Assembly (NCBI GenBank): GCA_938091935.1
Contig: CALKNV010000013.1
Span: 1 to 60,290 of the forward strand
Direction of reading: 5' to 3'
DNA: 60,290 nt
DNA from: an uncultured Pseudomonadales bacterium
GTDB lineage: Bacteria > Pseudomonadota > Gammaproteobacteria > Pseudomonadales > Pseudohongiellaceae
This document shows positions 37,112-47,581 of this stretch, one piece after another (within the stretch, counting starts at the first letter, position 1; each line of letters begins with the position of its first letter). A program made the position numbers and the translations under genes. The notes beneath the pieces were generated by a model. That model worked only from the letters and a program-made list of their open reading frames with translations, ran no database searches and had not been told where the DNA came from.

Positions 37112-37717
37112 TTACAACATGCCTTTTAAGGCCAGGCGGATCAGGCTCTCACTGTCGGGAACTTCAGGGTCTGATTTCAGCACCATCGCAACCGCCCTGG
37201 CGGCTTGCTGAGGCTTGTAGCCCAGCGCAAGCAGCGCTGTCTCTGCCTCTTTACCCATGGCCGAAGTAGATTGAGTCGCACCTGGGAGCGTGGCCGTTGC
37301 TTCTGCATCATCCCATTCAGTGAGGCGGTCGCGCATTTCAACAATGAGCCGCTCGGCCGTCTTTTTACCAATGCCAGGCATCCGCGTCATGGCTGACACG
37401 TCGTTCTCCCGAACCGTGCGCGCAAACTCATCGGCTGCCATACCAGACAGGATTGCCAGCGCCATCTTCGGCCCCACCCCATTCACTCTAATCAGGGCTC
37501 GAAACAGGGTCTTGTCTTTTAGTTCATAGAACCCATACAGCAGTTGGGCGTCTTCACGCACGACGAAATGCGTATGCAGGCGCAGCTCGCTACCGACTTC
37601 AGGAAGTTGATAGGCGGTACTCATCGGTATTTGAAGTTCATAGCTTAAACCACCCACATCTACCAGGATTTCTGGGGGCTTCTTCTCTATCAGTATCCCG
37701 CGAATCTGCCCAATCAT
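37112..37717 (-). CDS. ruvA: Holliday junction DNA helicase subunit RuvA
   Basis: 201 residues with the three RuvA domains: N-terminal OB fold (MIGQIRGILIEKKPPEILVD), helix-hairpin-helix pair (VNGVGPKMALAILSG and MPGIGKKTAERLIVEM), and the C-terminal RuvB-binding three-helix domain (ETALLALGYKPQQAARAV). It targets RuvB to four-way junctions. Confidence 0.97.
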   Translation of the reverse strand: MIGQIRGILIEKKPPEILVDVGGLSYELQIPMSTAYQLPEVGSELRLHTHFVVREDAQLLYGFYELKDKTLFRALIRVNGVGPKMALAILSGMAADEFARTVRENDVSAMTRMPGIGKKTAERLIVEMRDRLTEWDDAEATATLPGATQSTSAMGKEAETALLALGYKPQQAARAVAMVLKSDPEVPDSESLIRLALKGML

Positions 37718-37840
37718 TTATGCCTGGTCTCCTGCTTTCGGCATGTCTGGCTAATGCTCACCTGGTTTGTCATATTCGCGTTCTCGTGACCTCGGTTTGC
37801 AGTTGGATTATCTGGACTGACAACTGTGACGGTTTATCTT

Positions 37841-38359
37841 TTAACGCAGACGTTTACGACTGAATGACTTTGCGCCTGCCAGCTTGATCAGGCTAGCCTG
37901 GGTATTGGCATGACAGATAGCCACTGCCAAGGCATCCGCCGCGTCTTCCGCAATAGTATCACTGATATTCAGCAGTGCTTTGACCATGTGCTGAACTTGA
38001 CCTTTTTCCGCACCGCCGGAGCCGACTACCGCCTGCTTGATTTGTTTGGCCGAGTACTCAGATACAGGGAGGTCATGGTGAAGACACGCCGTCATTGCCG
38101 CACCCCGTGCCTGACCTAATTTGAGGGCAGAGGCTGCATTGCGCCCCATGAACACATCCTCAATCGCCACTTGCTCGGGTTTCTGCAGACTCACCAGCTC
38201 ACTGATACCCTCAAAAATAATCTTGAGGCGATGCGGCAACTCACCGCCCTCGGTGCGAATACATCCGCAGTCTACATAGGTAAGTTTATTGCCACGTACA
38301 GAGATTAAGCCGTATCCCGTGATTCGAGATCCTGGGTCAATGCCCAGCACCAGGGCCAT
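37841..38359 (-). CDS. ruvC: Holliday junction resolvase RuvC
   Basis: 172 residues. The first catalytic aspartate is in LGIDPGSRITGYG, the second acidic residue in VAIEDVFMGRN, and the C-terminal acidic pair in EDAADALAVAICH. RuvC cuts Holliday junctions symmetrically. A 123-base gap separates it from ruvA; yebC is upstream. Confidence 0.96.
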   Translation of the reverse strand: MALVLGIDPGSRITGYGLISVRGNKLTYVDCGCIRTEGGELPHRLKIIFEGISELVSLQKPEQVAIEDVFMGRNAASALKLGQARGAAMTACLHHDLPVSEYSAKQIKQAVVGSGGAEKGQVQHMVKALLNISDTIAEDAADALAVAICHANTQASLIKLAGAKSFSRKRLR

Positions 38360-38439
38360 ATCAGCGCCAACCTCGGCAAAAGCAGCGGTGGAGATTCTGC
38401 TGGTGCAAAGTGAATTCGCGCAAAACAGCTATGGATAAA

Positions 38440-39183
38440 TCAGAGCTGTTCGGCGATCTCATCTGATATGTTGGCATTGGAGTACACATTCTGTACATCG
38501 TCCAGGTCCTCCAAATGCTCAACTAATTTCAACATTTTTTCCGCACCGTCGAGGTCAAGCTCTACTTCGGTGGAAGCTATCATGGTCATATCTGCCTGCT
38601 CTGGCTCAAGCCCGGCTGCTTTCAAGGCATCCTGGGTAGGACCAAAGGTTTCCAGCGTGGTGCGAACTTCAATTGAGCCATCTTCATTACTCACCACGTC
38701 GTGTGCTCCGGCATCCAGGGCAGACTCCATGATGGCCTCTTCATCGGCCCCACTGGCGAAATTAATCACACCGGTTCGCTCGAACAGGTAAGCCACCGAA
38801 CCGCTGGTTCCCATGCTGCCGCCGAACTTGCTGAAACCGTGACGCACTTCAGCAACGGTGCGGTTTTTATTATCCGTCAGCGTCTCACAGAGGATTGCGA
38901 CGCCACCTGGACCATAGCCTTCATAGACCAACTCTTCCAGGTTCTCACTTTCAGCGGTTCCGGCGCCCCGCGCGATTGCGCGATCAATAGTATCGCGGGT
39001 CATATTGGCACCCAGCGCCTTATCCATTACCGCACGCAAGCGCGGATTATCTGCCGGGTTGCCGCCGCCCAACTTAGCAGCCACGGTGATCTCACGAATA
39101 ATCTTGGTAAATACCTTGCCCCGCTTGGCGTCTTGTCCCGCCTTGCGATGCTTGATATTGGCCCATTTACTATGACCTGCCAT
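38440..39183 (-). CDS. YebC/PmpR family protein
   Basis: 247 residues, full length. The opening [22 protein letters not shown] and the [17 protein letters not shown] block are diagnostic. Members are described as transcriptional regulators and, in some bacteria, as factors helping translation through difficult proline stretches; the role of this copy is not decided by sequence. It lies between aspS and ruvC as usual. Confidence 0.94.
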   Translation of the reverse strand: MAGHSKWANIKHRKAGQDAKRGKVFTKIIREITVAAKLGGGNPADNPRLRAVMDKALGANMTRDTIDRAIARGAGTAESENLEELVYEGYGPGGVAILCETLTDNKNRTVAEVRHGFSKFGGSMGTSGSVAYLFERTGVINFASGADEEAIMESALDAGAHDVVSNEDGSIEVRTTLETFGPTQDALKAAGLEPEQADMTMIASTEVELDLDGAEKMLKLVEHLEDLDDVQNVYSNANISDEIAEQL

Positions 39184-39216
39184 GATTTATGTCCTCACTA
39201 ACACAGCTAGCTTAGC

Positions 39217-40983
39217 TTAGCTAACCTTCTCTCTCAGCCTGATATTCAACTCGCGCAGCTGGGCCGCAGAGACAGCGCCCGGTGCGTCGGTGAGTGGGCA
39301 GGCAGCGGTTTGCGTCTTTGGAAAAGCGATAACATCACGAATGGAAGTTGAACCAGTCATTAACATGATGAGACGGTCGAATCCAAAGGCGATGCCGCCA
39401 TGAGGGGGACATCCGTAGCTCAGGGCATTGAGCAGAAAACCAAACTTCTCCTGCGCCTCTTCTTCGCCTATGCCCAGCACTTCAAAGACCGCTTGCTGCA
39501 TCTGTGGTTGATTGATACGGATGGACCCACCGCCCAACTCAGTGCCATTAAGAACCATGTCGTAGGCTCTGGACAAGGCTGTGGCAGGCTCAGCTCGCAG
39601 CTCTTCTACCGGCACTGCTGGCGCAGTAAACGGATGATGCAGCGACGTCAGATTGCCCTCTCCATCTTCTTCAAACATGGGAAAGTCGACAACCCAAAGC
39701 GGCGCCCACTTGTCGGCCACCAGCCCTAACACCTCGGCAACCCGGATTCGCAAAGCCCCCATGGCCTCATTAACTACCTTGATCTTGTCAGCGCCGAAGA
39801 AAACGATATCGCCCGTCTCCACCTCAAGTGTCGACATCAACATCTGGGTCACTTCTTCGCCGATAAATTTGATGATTGGAGACTGCAAGCCTTCGATGCC
39901 TGTCGCCGCATCATTGACCTTGATCCAGGCCAGCCCCTTGGCGCCATAGATGCTGACAAACTCAGTCAGGTCATCGATGACCTTCCTGCTCAGGGATGCA
40001 CCACCGGGTACCCGCAGGGCAACCACCCTGCTGTCAGGATCTGCCGCTGGACCGCTGAATACCTTGAATTCAACACCAGCCATAAGCTCGGCTATATCCA
40101 CCAGCTGCAGATCAATGCGCAAATCAGGCTTGTCGGATCCATACAGGCGCATAGCCTCGGCATGGCTTAGTCGCGGAAAGTCACCTAAATCCACATCCAG
40201 ATGAGATTGAAAAATCTGCCTGATCATGTCCTCCATGGTGGCCATGATTTCCTCTTCACCCATAAATGAAGTCTCAATATCGATCTGGGTGAACTCCGGT
40301 TGTCTGTCCGCTCGCAGGTCCTCGTCGCGGAAGCACTTTGCAATCTGATCGTAGCGATCCATACCGGACGCCATGAGTATTTGTTTGAACAACTGAGGCG
40401 ACTGGGGCAAGGCAAAAAATCGACTCGGGTGGGTGCGGCTAGGCACCAGATAGTCTCTCGCCCCCTCTGGAGTTGCCTTGGTCAGGAGCGGCGTTTCAAT
40501 ATCGAGAAAACCATTACCATCAAGGAAATTGCGCACTGTGTTGGCCACCTTGGAGCGAAACCGCAGTTTTTCCATCATTTCGGGGCGGCGCAAATCGATA
40601 TAGCGGTAATGCAGCCTGACGTCCTCACCCACATCAGCGTACTCGTCCAATTGCATTGGCGGAGTCTTCGCTGCGTTCAGAACGGTGAGCTCTTTTCCGA
40701 GCACTTCAATCTTGCCAGTGGGCATGTCTTCGTTAGTAGTCCCTTCCGGTCGCAGCCGGACCTTGCCGCGCACTTCAAGAACGAACTCACTACGTACAGT
40801 TTCAGCGGTGGCAAAACTCGCTTCTGTGTCAGGATCGAAGACAACCTGGGCAATACCTTCGCGATCTCGCAGATCCAAAAAAATCACCCCGCCATGATCT
40901 CGACGTCGGTGCACCCAACCATATAAAGTGACTTCCTGATCAACGTGGGAATCGTTGAGTTCTCCACAATAAAAACTGCGCAT
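39217..40983 (-). CDS. aspS: Aspartyl-tRNA synthetase
   Basis: 588 residues from the ATG at 40983, which has AAGGAA about 7 bases upstream. The open frame to 41109 adds 42 residues that overlap the zinc-ribbon gene and are not family-like. N-terminal OB anticodon-binding domain ([15 protein letters not shown]), class II motifs ([32 protein letters not shown]), and the bacterial GAD insertion are present. Whether it also charges tRNA-Asn is not tested here. Confidence 0.96.
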   Translation of the reverse strand: MRSFYCGELNDSHVDQEVTLYGWVHRRRDHGGVIFLDLRDREGIAQVVFDPDTEASFATAETVRSEFVLEVRGKVRLRPEGTTNEDMPTGKIEVLGKELTVLNAAKTPPMQLDEYADVGEDVRLHYRYIDLRRPEMMEKLRFRSKVANTVRNFLDGNGFLDIETPLLTKATPEGARDYLVPSRTHPSRFFALPQSPQLFKQILMASGMDRYDQIAKCFRDEDLRADRQPEFTQIDIETSFMGEEEIMATMEDMIRQIFQSHLDVDLGDFPRLSHAEAMRLYGSDKPDLRIDLQLVDIAELMAGVEFKVFSGPAADPDSRVVALRVPGGASLSRKVIDDLTEFVSIYGAKGLAWIKVNDAATGIEGLQSPIIKFIGEEVTQMLMSTLEVETGDIVFFGADKIKVVNEAMGALRIRVAEVLGLVADKWAPLWVVDFPMFEEDGEGNLTSLHHPFTAPAVPVEELRAEPATALSRAYDMVLNGTELGGGSIRINQPQMQQAVFEVLGIGEEEAQEKFGFLLNALSYGCPPHGGIAFGFDRLIMLMTGSTSIRDVIAFPKTQTAACPLTDAPGAVSAAQLRELNIRLREKVS

Positions 40984-41017
40984 ACTTGTTTCCTTAACTT
41001 TCGCTTGTACAGCGAAC

Positions 41018-41386
41018 TTATTTCGAGCCGGACTTGGCTGCTTGTTTGGACGTCTTTGAACTATCTGAACCGGAGGTAGATGCTTTTTTATCGCCCTTTG
41101 CCTCGGCACTGGATTTTGCTGCGTCGGGTTTCACATCTTTCTTTGGCGAATCATCCGGGCCCTTGGCAGCTTCATTGCCGGAATCTGCCAACTGCTTTTT
41201 ATCACCGGTTTTGAAATCCGTCTCATACCAACCGCCGCCTTTCAGGCGAAAACTTGCTGCCGATACCAGCTTCTGCAGCCCAGCTTCCCGGCACGCCGGA
41301 CAATCTAACAGCGGGGAATCGCTGATCTTCTGTAGCGCCTCTAATTGGTGGCCGCATTTTTCACACTGATATTCGTAGATTGGCAT
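41018..41386 (-). CDS. FmdB-type zinc-ribbon protein
   Basis: 122 residues. The zinc ribbon uses CEKCGH (Cys8, Cys11) and CPAC (about Cys29, Cys32), starting with [13 protein letters not shown] as in all FmdB-family proteins. The C-terminal 60 residues are Lys/Ser/Asp-rich and look disordered. Function is unproven. It lies 34 bases upstream of aspS, an arrangement common in gammaproteobacteria. Confidence 0.88.
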   Translation of the reverse strand: MPIYEYQCEKCGHQLEALQKISDSPLLDCPACREAGLQKLVSAASFRLKGGGWYETDFKTGDKKQLADSGNEAAKGPDDSPKKDVKPDAAKSSAEAKGDKKASTSGSDSSKTSKQAAKSGSK

Positions 41387-41983
41387 GATTGCTGTAACCC
41401 GCTGGTCACGATTTCCTTAGCTATTCATTTAGCAATTTATTCAGCTATTTGTTCGATTATGTTACTTACCAGGCGCCCAGCTCGCAGGCTGGAACCCTAA
41501 AAAGCCGGCGATTATACCCTATCGCTGTAACAACAGTAATCACCTGTGGCCGCTGAATTACGGGGTAAAACCGTCAATTTTTTGAACTATTCAGCTATGC
41601 TGCGCAGCCTGTTAAGTCAGATCAGCCCCTGCACAAAATCTCATCACGCACTGGTACTGCGGCTTCTGCACTTGGATTGAGAACTAACACACTGGTCCAA
41701 TCCTAAAGAATCGATCATCACTTAGTTTGTTTGGGAGTCATTTTCCTGACGCTATTGATAGCTGCAGTAAAATTTGCGCTCCCACTAGTCGTGGCAAACC
41801 TATTCTTTTCACCAGGAAAAACCGCCTGATCGCCGCCACAAGTTTTACCGAAAGGGGTTGACAAAATACGATCCGACGTGAAGTTTAAAAGGAAAGAAAG
41901 ACGCTATTTTTTACGGTACTTTATTACTTTCTTTTGCAGACCGTTTTCTCAGTAGAAAGTTAAGATAAAGTGACATGAATCAC
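41387..41983. other. Gene-poor spacer between the zinc-ribbon gene and the HU-like gene
   Basis: About 600 bases without a convincing reading frame. The left end must hold the promoter of the aspS unit, reading left. A TTGACA at 41859-41864 is seen without a good -10 box. No RNA gene was recognised. Confidence 0.5.
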
Positions 41984-42012
41984 TTGCGAGGCTCTAGTGA
42001 ATGCTTTATAAA
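41984..42012 (+). promoter_or_regulatory. Putative sigma-70 promoter of the HU-like gene
   Basis: TTGCGA (41984-41989) and TATAAA (42007-42012) separated by exactly 17 bases. A transcript would begin near 42019 and leave a leader of about 165 bases. Confidence 0.5.
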
Positions 42013-42027
42013 TACACCCCCTGATCG

Positions 42028-42060
42028 TTAGCCCAAAAAGCACTACGGCATTTGGGCTAA
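42028..42060 (+). promoter_or_regulatory. Leader hairpin upstream of the HU-like gene
   Basis: Perfect 10-bp stem TTAGCCCAAA / TTTGGGCTAA with a 13-base loop, inside the predicted leader. It is not followed by a T-run, so it is not a standard terminator. Confidence 0.5.
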
Positions 42061-42070
42061 GCTGAACAAT

Positions 42071-42100
42071 AAAAACGATTGAAAACGATTGAAAACGATT
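42071..42100 (+). repeat. Three tandem 10-bp repeats
   Basis: AAAAACGATT then GAAAACGATT twice, in phase, 80 bases before the HU-like start codon. It could be a protein-binding array at DNA level or an RNA feature of the leader. Confidence 0.85.
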
Positions 42101-42182
42101 TGAGTAAACGCCAGGTTGATGTAGTCACAAGTCAACATGGGAAACACAAACCTTATAAATCACTTTAACAAAGAGAACGGGC

Positions 42183-42563
42183 ATGGCTGTAAAGAAATCC
42201 TCCGCTGCTAAGAAAAAAACCGCAGCAAAACCTCGCAAGGCACCAGCAATTCAGAAGAAGTTCACCAAGACTGAAATCCTCAATGAAATTGCAACCAACA
42301 CCAACCTGAGCAAGAAAGAAGTTTCATCTGTACTGGATGAGCTCAGCGTCGTTATCGAACGTCACATCAAGAAGCGAGCCGTTGGTGAGTTCACTCTGCC
42401 TGGTCTTCTGAAGATCAAGTCAGTAGTTCGCCCCGCGCGTCCAGCGCGCAAAGGCGTCCCTAATCCTTTCAAGCCAGGCGAGCTGATGGACATTCCACGC
42501 AAGCCAGCAACGACCAGGGTCAAGGTTCTGCCTCTGAAGAAACTCAAAGAATTTGCTCTGTAA
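42183..42563 (+). CDS. HU-family DNA-binding protein with basic N-terminal tail
   Basis: 126 residues. A Lys/Ala/Pro-rich tail (1-26) precedes an HU/IHF-type fold: helices FTKTEILNEIATNTNLSKKEVSSVLDELS and the beta-arm region ending VRPARPARKGVPNPFKPGE. HU proteins bend and compact DNA; a histone-H1-like tail would add non-specific binding. Its long spaced leader and following terminator make it a single-gene unit. The exact subfamily is not assigned. Confidence 0.9.
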   Translation: MAVKKSSAAKKKTAAKPRKAPAIQKKFTKTEILNEIATNTNLSKKEVSSVLDELSVVIERHIKKRAVGEFTLPGLLKIKSVVRPARPARKGVPNPFKPGELMDIPRKPATTRVKVLPLKKLKEFAL

Positions 42564-42624
42564 ATTCTATGATGCTGTAGCGACGCTGCGAAAGCAGTGC
42601 TTCGCACTTCAGTGATACACTTGG

Positions 42625-42657
42625 AAAGGCAGCCCTAGGCTGCCTTTCTGCTTTTTC
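42625..42657 (+). terminator. Rho-independent terminator after the HU-like gene
   Basis: Perfect 10-bp stem AAAGGCAGCC-CTA-GGCTGCCTTT (42625-42647) followed by CTGCTTTTT. Confidence 0.8.
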
Positions 42658-42698
42658 GGCTCTCTCTTTTGGCCCTCTCATTTTTGAACGGAAACAGC

Positions 42699-44447
42699 AT
42701 GCGCGCCAGCAAATACCTCCTCGCAACCCTGAAAGAAACGCCAGCAGATGCTGAAGTAATCAGCCATCAACTCATGCTGCGTGCCGGCATGATTCGAAAG
42801 CTTGCAAGCGGCTTGTATACCTGGCTGCCGCTGGGCCTTCGCGTCCTCCACAAAGTCTCCCAAATAGTGCGCGAAGAAATGGACCGCTCAGGTGCCATGG
42901 AGGTGTCCATGCCGGTAGTCCAGCACGCGGAGCTGTGGCAGGAATCAGGACGCTGGGAGGCCATGGGGCCGGAGCTCCTGCGCTTCAAGGATCGCCATGA
43001 ACGAGACTTCTGCCTTGGCCCCACCCACGAGGAGGTCATCACTGACCTGGTCCGCAACGAGTACAGCAGCTACAAACAGCTGCCAGCCAATCTTTACCAG
43101 ATTCAAACCAAATTTCGCGATGAACGTCGGCCCAGGTTCGGCGTCATGCGCTCACGCGAGTTCATCATGAAAGATGCTTATTCCTTTCATGTGAATGAAG
43201 CGTCACTGCAGGAAACCTACGAGGTCATGCATGCGACTTACTGTGCTATCTTTGATCGCCTTGGTTTGAACTATCGTCCAGTGATTGCTGACTCTGGAAA
43301 TATTGGCGGCAGCACTTCCCATGAGTTCCATGTGTTAGCCGACTCCGGCGAGGACGAAATTGTCTTCTGCAATAGCAGTAGCTATGCCGCTAACATCGAA
43401 ATGGCCACGGGCGAGCTGCCTGATCTGCCCCAGGACGCAGAACGCCGTGACGCCCAAAAAATTGATACCGGCGATGCCCACAGCATCGATGCCGTCGCAG
43501 CAAGGCTGGACGTCGCACCCAGCCAAATCGTTAAAATGCTTGTGATCCATGCTGCCGATGAAAATGGGGAAAAGAGCAATGACCTCATTGCCCTGCTCTT
43601 GCGCGGCGACCAGGAACTGAGTGAAACCAAGGCGCAGAAGCTTAAGGGTGTTTACTCACCTGTTACCTTTGCTGCAGATGAAGACATTGAAAATGCGCTG
43701 GGCTGCAAACCCGGCTCAATCGGCCCAGTTGGCCTGCAGATAAGGACCGTGGCCGATACCAGCGTGGTGGCACTCAAAAATTTCGTGTGCGGCGCCAATC
43801 AGCACGACTGTCACCTGCTTGACGCGAATTGGGGCACTGACTGCAAGTACGGTGAAGTTGCGGACCTGCGCAAGGTGCAAGAAGGTGACCTCAGTCCAGA
43901 TGGTCAAGGTACGCTGTCCATCAAGCGCGGCATAGAGGTAGGTCATATTTTTCAGCTCGGCACGAAGTACAGTGAGTCGCTGGGGGCAAAGGTACTGGAC
44001 GAACAGGGCAAAGCTGTCGTGATGCCCATGGGATGTTATGGCATTGGTGTAACGCGGGTTGTGGCTGCGTGCATAGAACAAAACCATGATGATCGCGGCA
44101 TTATCTGGCCAGAAAATATTGCCCCCTTTCACCTTGTCATCGTACAACTGGATGCACACAAATCGGCTCAGGTAGTGGAGATTGCAGAAATGTTATATGA
44201 CCAGGCTAGTGCCCTAGGCATGGAAGTGTTACTGGATGACCGGGACAAGAAAACCAGCCCTGGGGTGAAATTCGCAGAATCTGAGTTGCTGGGTATTCCT
44301 CACCGTCTGGTGGTATCGGCACGCGGGTTGGCTGATCAGTCCGTGGAGTATTTTTCCCGGCGAAGTGGAGAAAAGCAGGCCTTGCCACAGGATTCGGTCA
44401 TGTCATTTATCGAGACCTTGTGGCAAAAACATCGCGATCAGCCGTAG
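42699..44447 (+). CDS. proS: Prolyl-tRNA synthetase (bacterial type with editing domain)
   Basis: 582 residues from the ATG at 42699 (start [13 protein letters not shown]); the frame opens 30 bases earlier, but those residues are not family-like. Class II motifs RLGLN-preceding [17 protein letters not shown] and GCYGIGVTR are present, with the INS editing domain inserted at about 240-400. A C-terminal anticodon-binding domain follows. It charges tRNA-Pro and hydrolyses Ala-tRNA-Pro. It converges on the acylphosphatase gene, whose stop is the next base. Confidence 0.95.
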   Translation: MRASKYLLATLKETPADAEVISHQLMLRAGMIRKLASGLYTWLPLGLRVLHKVSQIVREEMDRSGAMEVSMPVVQHAELWQESGRWEAMGPELLRFKDRHERDFCLGPTHEEVITDLVRNEYSSYKQLPANLYQIQTKFRDERRPRFGVMRSREFIMKDAYSFHVNEASLQETYEVMHATYCAIFDRLGLNYRPVIADSGNIGGSTSHEFHVLADSGEDEIVFCNSSSYAANIEMATGELPDLPQDAERRDAQKIDTGDAHSIDAVAARLDVAPSQIVKMLVIHAADENGEKSNDLIALLLRGDQELSETKAQKLKGVYSPVTFAADEDIENALGCKPGSIGPVGLQIRTVADTSVVALKNFVCGANQHDCHLLDANWGTDCKYGEVADLRKVQEGDLSPDGQGTLSIKRGIEVGHIFQLGTKYSESLGAKVLDEQGKAVVMPMGCYGIGVTRVVAACIEQNHDDRGIIWPENIAPFHLVIVQLDAHKSAQVVEIAEMLYDQASALGMEVLLDDRDKKTSPGVKFAESELLGIPHRLVVSARGLADQSVEYFSRRSGEKQALPQDSVMSFIETLWQKHRDQP

Positions 44448-44741
44448 CTAATAACGAATCTCAAACCCGCTGCAATCAGGCAGCGCGCATTCAGATAGTT
44501 CAACACTGTCGACGCGAGCCAGCGGCGGGCCGCTGTCTAACCATTCTTGCATACTGCGCACCGCCGCTTCAGGACCCGCTACCAACACAGCCACATCACC
44601 TTCTCCGGTATTTTTAACCCAGCCCTTCAGGCCCAGTTTGCGTGCTCGAGCCTGGGTTTCAGCACGGAAAAACACACCCTGTACCCTGCCTCGGATCAGA
44701 CCAGTCAGCGCAACAGTGGCGTTAGTCATTTCGGAACTCAT
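44448..44741 (-). CDS. acyP: Acylphosphatase
   Basis: 97 residues from the ATG at 44741; an ATG at 44729 is equally possible and the frame opens at 44780. The active-site loop GRVQGVFFR with its catalytic arginine and the asparagine in GWVKNTGEGD are intact. It hydrolyses acyl phosphates such as carbamoyl phosphate. It converges on proS with no gap and is divergent from yihY. Confidence 0.92.
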   Translation of the reverse strand: MSSEMTNATVALTGLIRGRVQGVFFRAETQARARKLGLKGWVKNTGEGDVAVLVAGPEAAVRSMQEWLDSGPPLARVDSVELSECALPDCSGFEIRY

Positions 44742-44862
44742 ACAGTACTCACACAAAACTCGCGTAGGACCCGCACACAAAACCCAAGCCGCCTGGATGC
44801 CGAAACAGGCAGTTAGCTGTTAATCCCGTATAATAGACACTCGATCTCACCCTGGGAATCCC

Positions 44863-46215
44863 ATGGCCTTGCAGATGAGCAGCATTCAGTCACGCTTTCA
44901 CGCGCTGCGCGAGCGTATTCAGAGCATCTTGTGGGTGGAACAACTGCAGTCTCAACCTCTGTGGAAGCGCTTACTGATTCGTACCAGCCAAATCATCGTG
45001 GCAGTTGTGCGCGACCTTACCCAGGAACAGTTGTCGCTCAGGGCCATGAGCCTCGTGTTCACTACAGTCATCGGCTTTTTCCCCCTGTTTGCCCTGACTT
45101 TTGCCGTCCTGAAAAGTCTCGGCGTGCACAACGCCATGGAACCAACGCTTTTGACCCTGCTGCAGCCGCTAGGCGAGCGCAGCGCCGAGCTCACGACACA
45201 GATTTTGTCCTACGTAGACAACTTGCAGGTAGAGCTGATTGGTATCACCAGTGTAGGTATCCTGCTCTACATCGTGCTGGATATGATGCGCAAAATAGAG
45301 TCCTCATTTAATTACATTTGGGCCGTAGAAAAAGGTCGCTCATGGTCCAGCCGGGTCAGCGAGTATTTGTTTGCTGTCATCGTAAGCCCTCTGCTCCTGT
45401 TTATGTCGATCAGTCTGACGTCCTATATCAATACGAATTTTTTCGAGACCCTGCTGCAGAATCTGATATTTGGCGGCATGTTGATCGAGGCCGCGGCTTT
45501 TACTGCCTCAATCCTGCTTATGTCTCTGGCTTTTGCTTTTGCCTATGGCTTTCTGCCCAATACCAAGGTGCAGTTTAGCTCGGCTTTCATTGGCGGGCTC
45601 GTCACAACGATCATATGGAAGCTGATGGGTTCGGTGTTCCAGGGTTTCTTTGTGGCTTCCGCGAGAGAGAATATCTACCTGGCATTCGCCTCTGCAATTG
45701 CTGTCATGTTCTTCATTTATATCGGTTGGCTCGTCGCCCTGGTTGGTAGCAGCATCGCCTACTACCATCAGAATCCAGCCAAGACTCGCTCTGGTCGTAC
45801 CAAACTTGCACTGAGCATCGCGCAGAAGGAACAGATTAGCCTCGCCGTAGCGCTGACCATTATAAGAGGCTTCCAGGATAATGAGGCGCCACTCACCGAG
45901 CCTGAACTCGCCGAGACCCTGCACGCGAGTACCAACCTCGTGGAGGAAGCGCTGGAGGCACTGCAACAGATAGGATTAATCGCACCGACGAGTCATCAGC
46001 CACCGCGTTATCTGCCGACCCATTCTGTCGAAGACTGCACGATAGTAGACATCTGGCGTGCCCTGCGTCATTGTAATAAAGACAAGCTCGCCCTGGCACA
46101 CGACAGCCCAGGCTTGCATCAGATCAGGAGCTTTCAGGACGATCTCACCGCAGCTATTGAAAGAGACTGCGGAAACCGGAAGTTTATCGACTTGGACAAT
46201 AAGCAAGCGAGATAA
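44863..46215 (+). CDS. YihY/BrkB family inner membrane protein
   Basis: 450 residues. Six membrane segments (roughly 55-85, 110-130, 165-190, 205-235, 240-265, 275-300) carry the YihY pattern: LSLRAMSLVFTTVIGFFPLFAL near the start and YIGWLVALVGSSIAYY at the end. The C-terminal 130 residues are soluble and resemble a winged helix. Function unproven (an old RNase BN assignment for this family was withdrawn). Confidence 0.88.
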   Translation: MALQMSSIQSRFHALRERIQSILWVEQLQSQPLWKRLLIRTSQIIVAVVRDLTQEQLSLRAMSLVFTTVIGFFPLFALTFAVLKSLGVHNAMEPTLLTLLQPLGERSAELTTQILSYVDNLQVELIGITSVGILLYIVLDMMRKIESSFNYIWAVEKGRSWSSRVSEYLFAVIVSPLLLFMSISLTSYINTNFFETLLQNLIFGGMLIEAAAFTASILLMSLAFAFAYGFLPNTKVQFSSAFIGGLVTTIIWKLMGSVFQGFFVASARENIYLAFASAIAVMFFIYIGWLVALVGSSIAYYHQNPAKTRSGRTKLALSIAQKEQISLAVALTIIRGFQDNEAPLTEPELAETLHASTNLVEEALEALQQIGLIAPTSHQPPRYLPTHSVEDCTIVDIWRALRHCNKDKLALAHDSPGLHQIRSFQDDLTAAIERDCGNRKFIDLDNKQAR

Positions 46216-46226
46216 GTCAAAACCTC

Positions 46227-46583
46227 ATGAGCGAAATCACTCTCTATCACAATCCACGCTGCTCGAAGTCTCGAGCCGCACTGGCTCTGTTAGAAGAAAA
46301 CAACATTACCCCGCAGGTCGTTTTGTATCTTGATCAGCCACCCGGTCGGGAAGAGCTGGAAGCATTATTGCGCAAGCTTGGCATGGGCATCCGCGATATT
46401 CTCAGACAGGGTGAGGCCGAGTACAAGCAGTACCAGCTGGGCGACAGCGCTCTCAGTGATGACATCGTGTTTGACATTGTCGCCGAACACCCACGGCTTA
46501 TTGAACGCCCCATCATCGTTCGCGGCGAACGTGCGGTTATTGGCCGCCCTCCCGAGCGAGTGCTGGCGTTACTCAAGGATTAG
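46227..46583 (+). CDS. arsC: Arsenate reductase-like protein (ArsC/Spx fold)
   Basis: 118 residues. The catalytic Cys12 is in HNPRCSKSR, and the arsenate-binding arginine region is ERPIIVRGERAVIGRPPERV. It reduces arsenate with glutaredoxin in characterised homologues; no arsenite exporter is adjacent, so the role here may be general. It starts 11 bases after yihY and is 2 bases from wrbA. Confidence 0.88.
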   Translation: MSEITLYHNPRCSKSRAALALLEENNITPQVVLYLDQPPGREELEALLRKLGMGIRDILRQGEAEYKQYQLGDSALSDDIVFDIVAEHPRLIERPIIVRGERAVIGRPPERVLALLKD

Positions 46584-46585
46584 AA

Positions 46586-47185
46586 ATGGACCACCCTTAC
46601 GTCTTAGTTCTTTATTACAGCCGCTCTGGCGCGACTGCAAAGATGGCACAACACATTGCACGCGGCGTAGAGTCGATGACGGGTATGGAAGCGATGCTGC
46701 GCACGGTGCCCAGCGTTTCCCCCAACCATGAGGCCACGGCGCCGGCTGTGCCGGATACAGGTGCTGTCTACTGTAGTCAGGATGAATTAAAGAACTGCGC
46801 CGGCTTGATTATTGGCAGCCCCACACGCTTCGGACAGATGGCGGCACCACTAAAATATTTCATCGACAGTAGCGGCGCACTTTGGACTGCGGGGGCATTG
46901 ATCGACAAACCCTTCGCCACCTTTACCTCGACCTCAACCATGCATGGAGGACAAGAGGCCACACTGCTTAATATGGCAATCCCTATGCTTCATCATGGCA
47001 TGATTTATTGCGGCATCCCTTACTCCGAGGCAGCACTGAACCACACTCAAACGGGCGGGACTCCCTACGGCGCCAGCCATGTCGCCGGCATGGATTCAGA
47101 CGCAAATCTCAGCACTGACGAAACTGAACTGTGTATGGCGCTAGGTAAACGCATCGCCAGACTCAGTCAGACACTGCTTAGGTAG
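46586..47185 (+). CDS. wrbA: NAD(P)H:quinone oxidoreductase, WrbA type
   Basis: 199 residues of the flavodoxin-like fold. The FMN loop is YYSRSGATAKMAQ, and the SPTRFGQMAAPLKYFID and TSTSTMHGGQEATLLNM blocks are typical WrbA features. It reduces quinones by two electrons. It is embedded in the arsC-wrbA-DUF2069-hda block. Confidence 0.92.
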   Translation: MDHPYVLVLYYSRSGATAKMAQHIARGVESMTGMEAMLRTVPSVSPNHEATAPAVPDTGAVYCSQDELKNCAGLIIGSPTRFGQMAAPLKYFIDSSGALWTAGALIDKPFATFTSTSTMHGGQEATLLNMAIPMLHHGMIYCGIPYSEAALNHTQTGGTPYGASHVAGMDSDANLSTDETELCMALGKRIARLSQTLLR

Positions 47186-47191
47186 AGCCGA

Positions 47192-47581
47192 ATGTCAGAG
47201 CACCCAGCAACAAATACGCGCCTGGTACTGGCACATCGAATCATACTGATTTGCTATTACGGCTTGCTTGCCCTGTTCCTGTTCATCAGCCTTACCGCGC
47301 TGGATAGTTTTAGCGTGGCTACCCCGGTGATCTGGCTGCTTCAGTCGCTGCCGCTGCTAATTTTCATAGGCGCAGTGCATGGCGGCAAAACAAACCAGCT
47401 CATATGGTTCAGTCTCGTGGTCTTGCTCTATTTCATGCACGGGGTGTTGGTAGCGTTTGACTCAGCCCGCATGGCCAATGGCCTGGTGGAGGTGGGCCTG
47501 AGCACAATACTTTTCTGTACGCTGATGCTCTACCTGAAGCTGGCCCGCCCTGGCACGCCGGATCCGACTACCAGCTCATGA
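47192..47581 (+). CDS. DUF2069 membrane protein
   Basis: 129 residues with about four membrane helices (17-40, 45-70, 75-95, 98-120). The order after wrbA and before hda matches DUF2069 proteins. Function unknown. Its 3' end overlaps the convergent hda gene by 14 bases. Confidence 0.82.
   Translation: MSEHPATNTRLVLAHRIILICYYGLLALFLFISLTALDSFSVATPVIWLLQSLPLLIFIGAVHGGKTNQLIWFSLVVLLYFMHGVLVAFDSARMANGLVEVGLSTILFCTLMLYLKLARPGTPDPTTSS

Noticed and set aside
40300..40926. 208-codon plus-strand frame
   Set aside because: Antisense to aspS; no family features.
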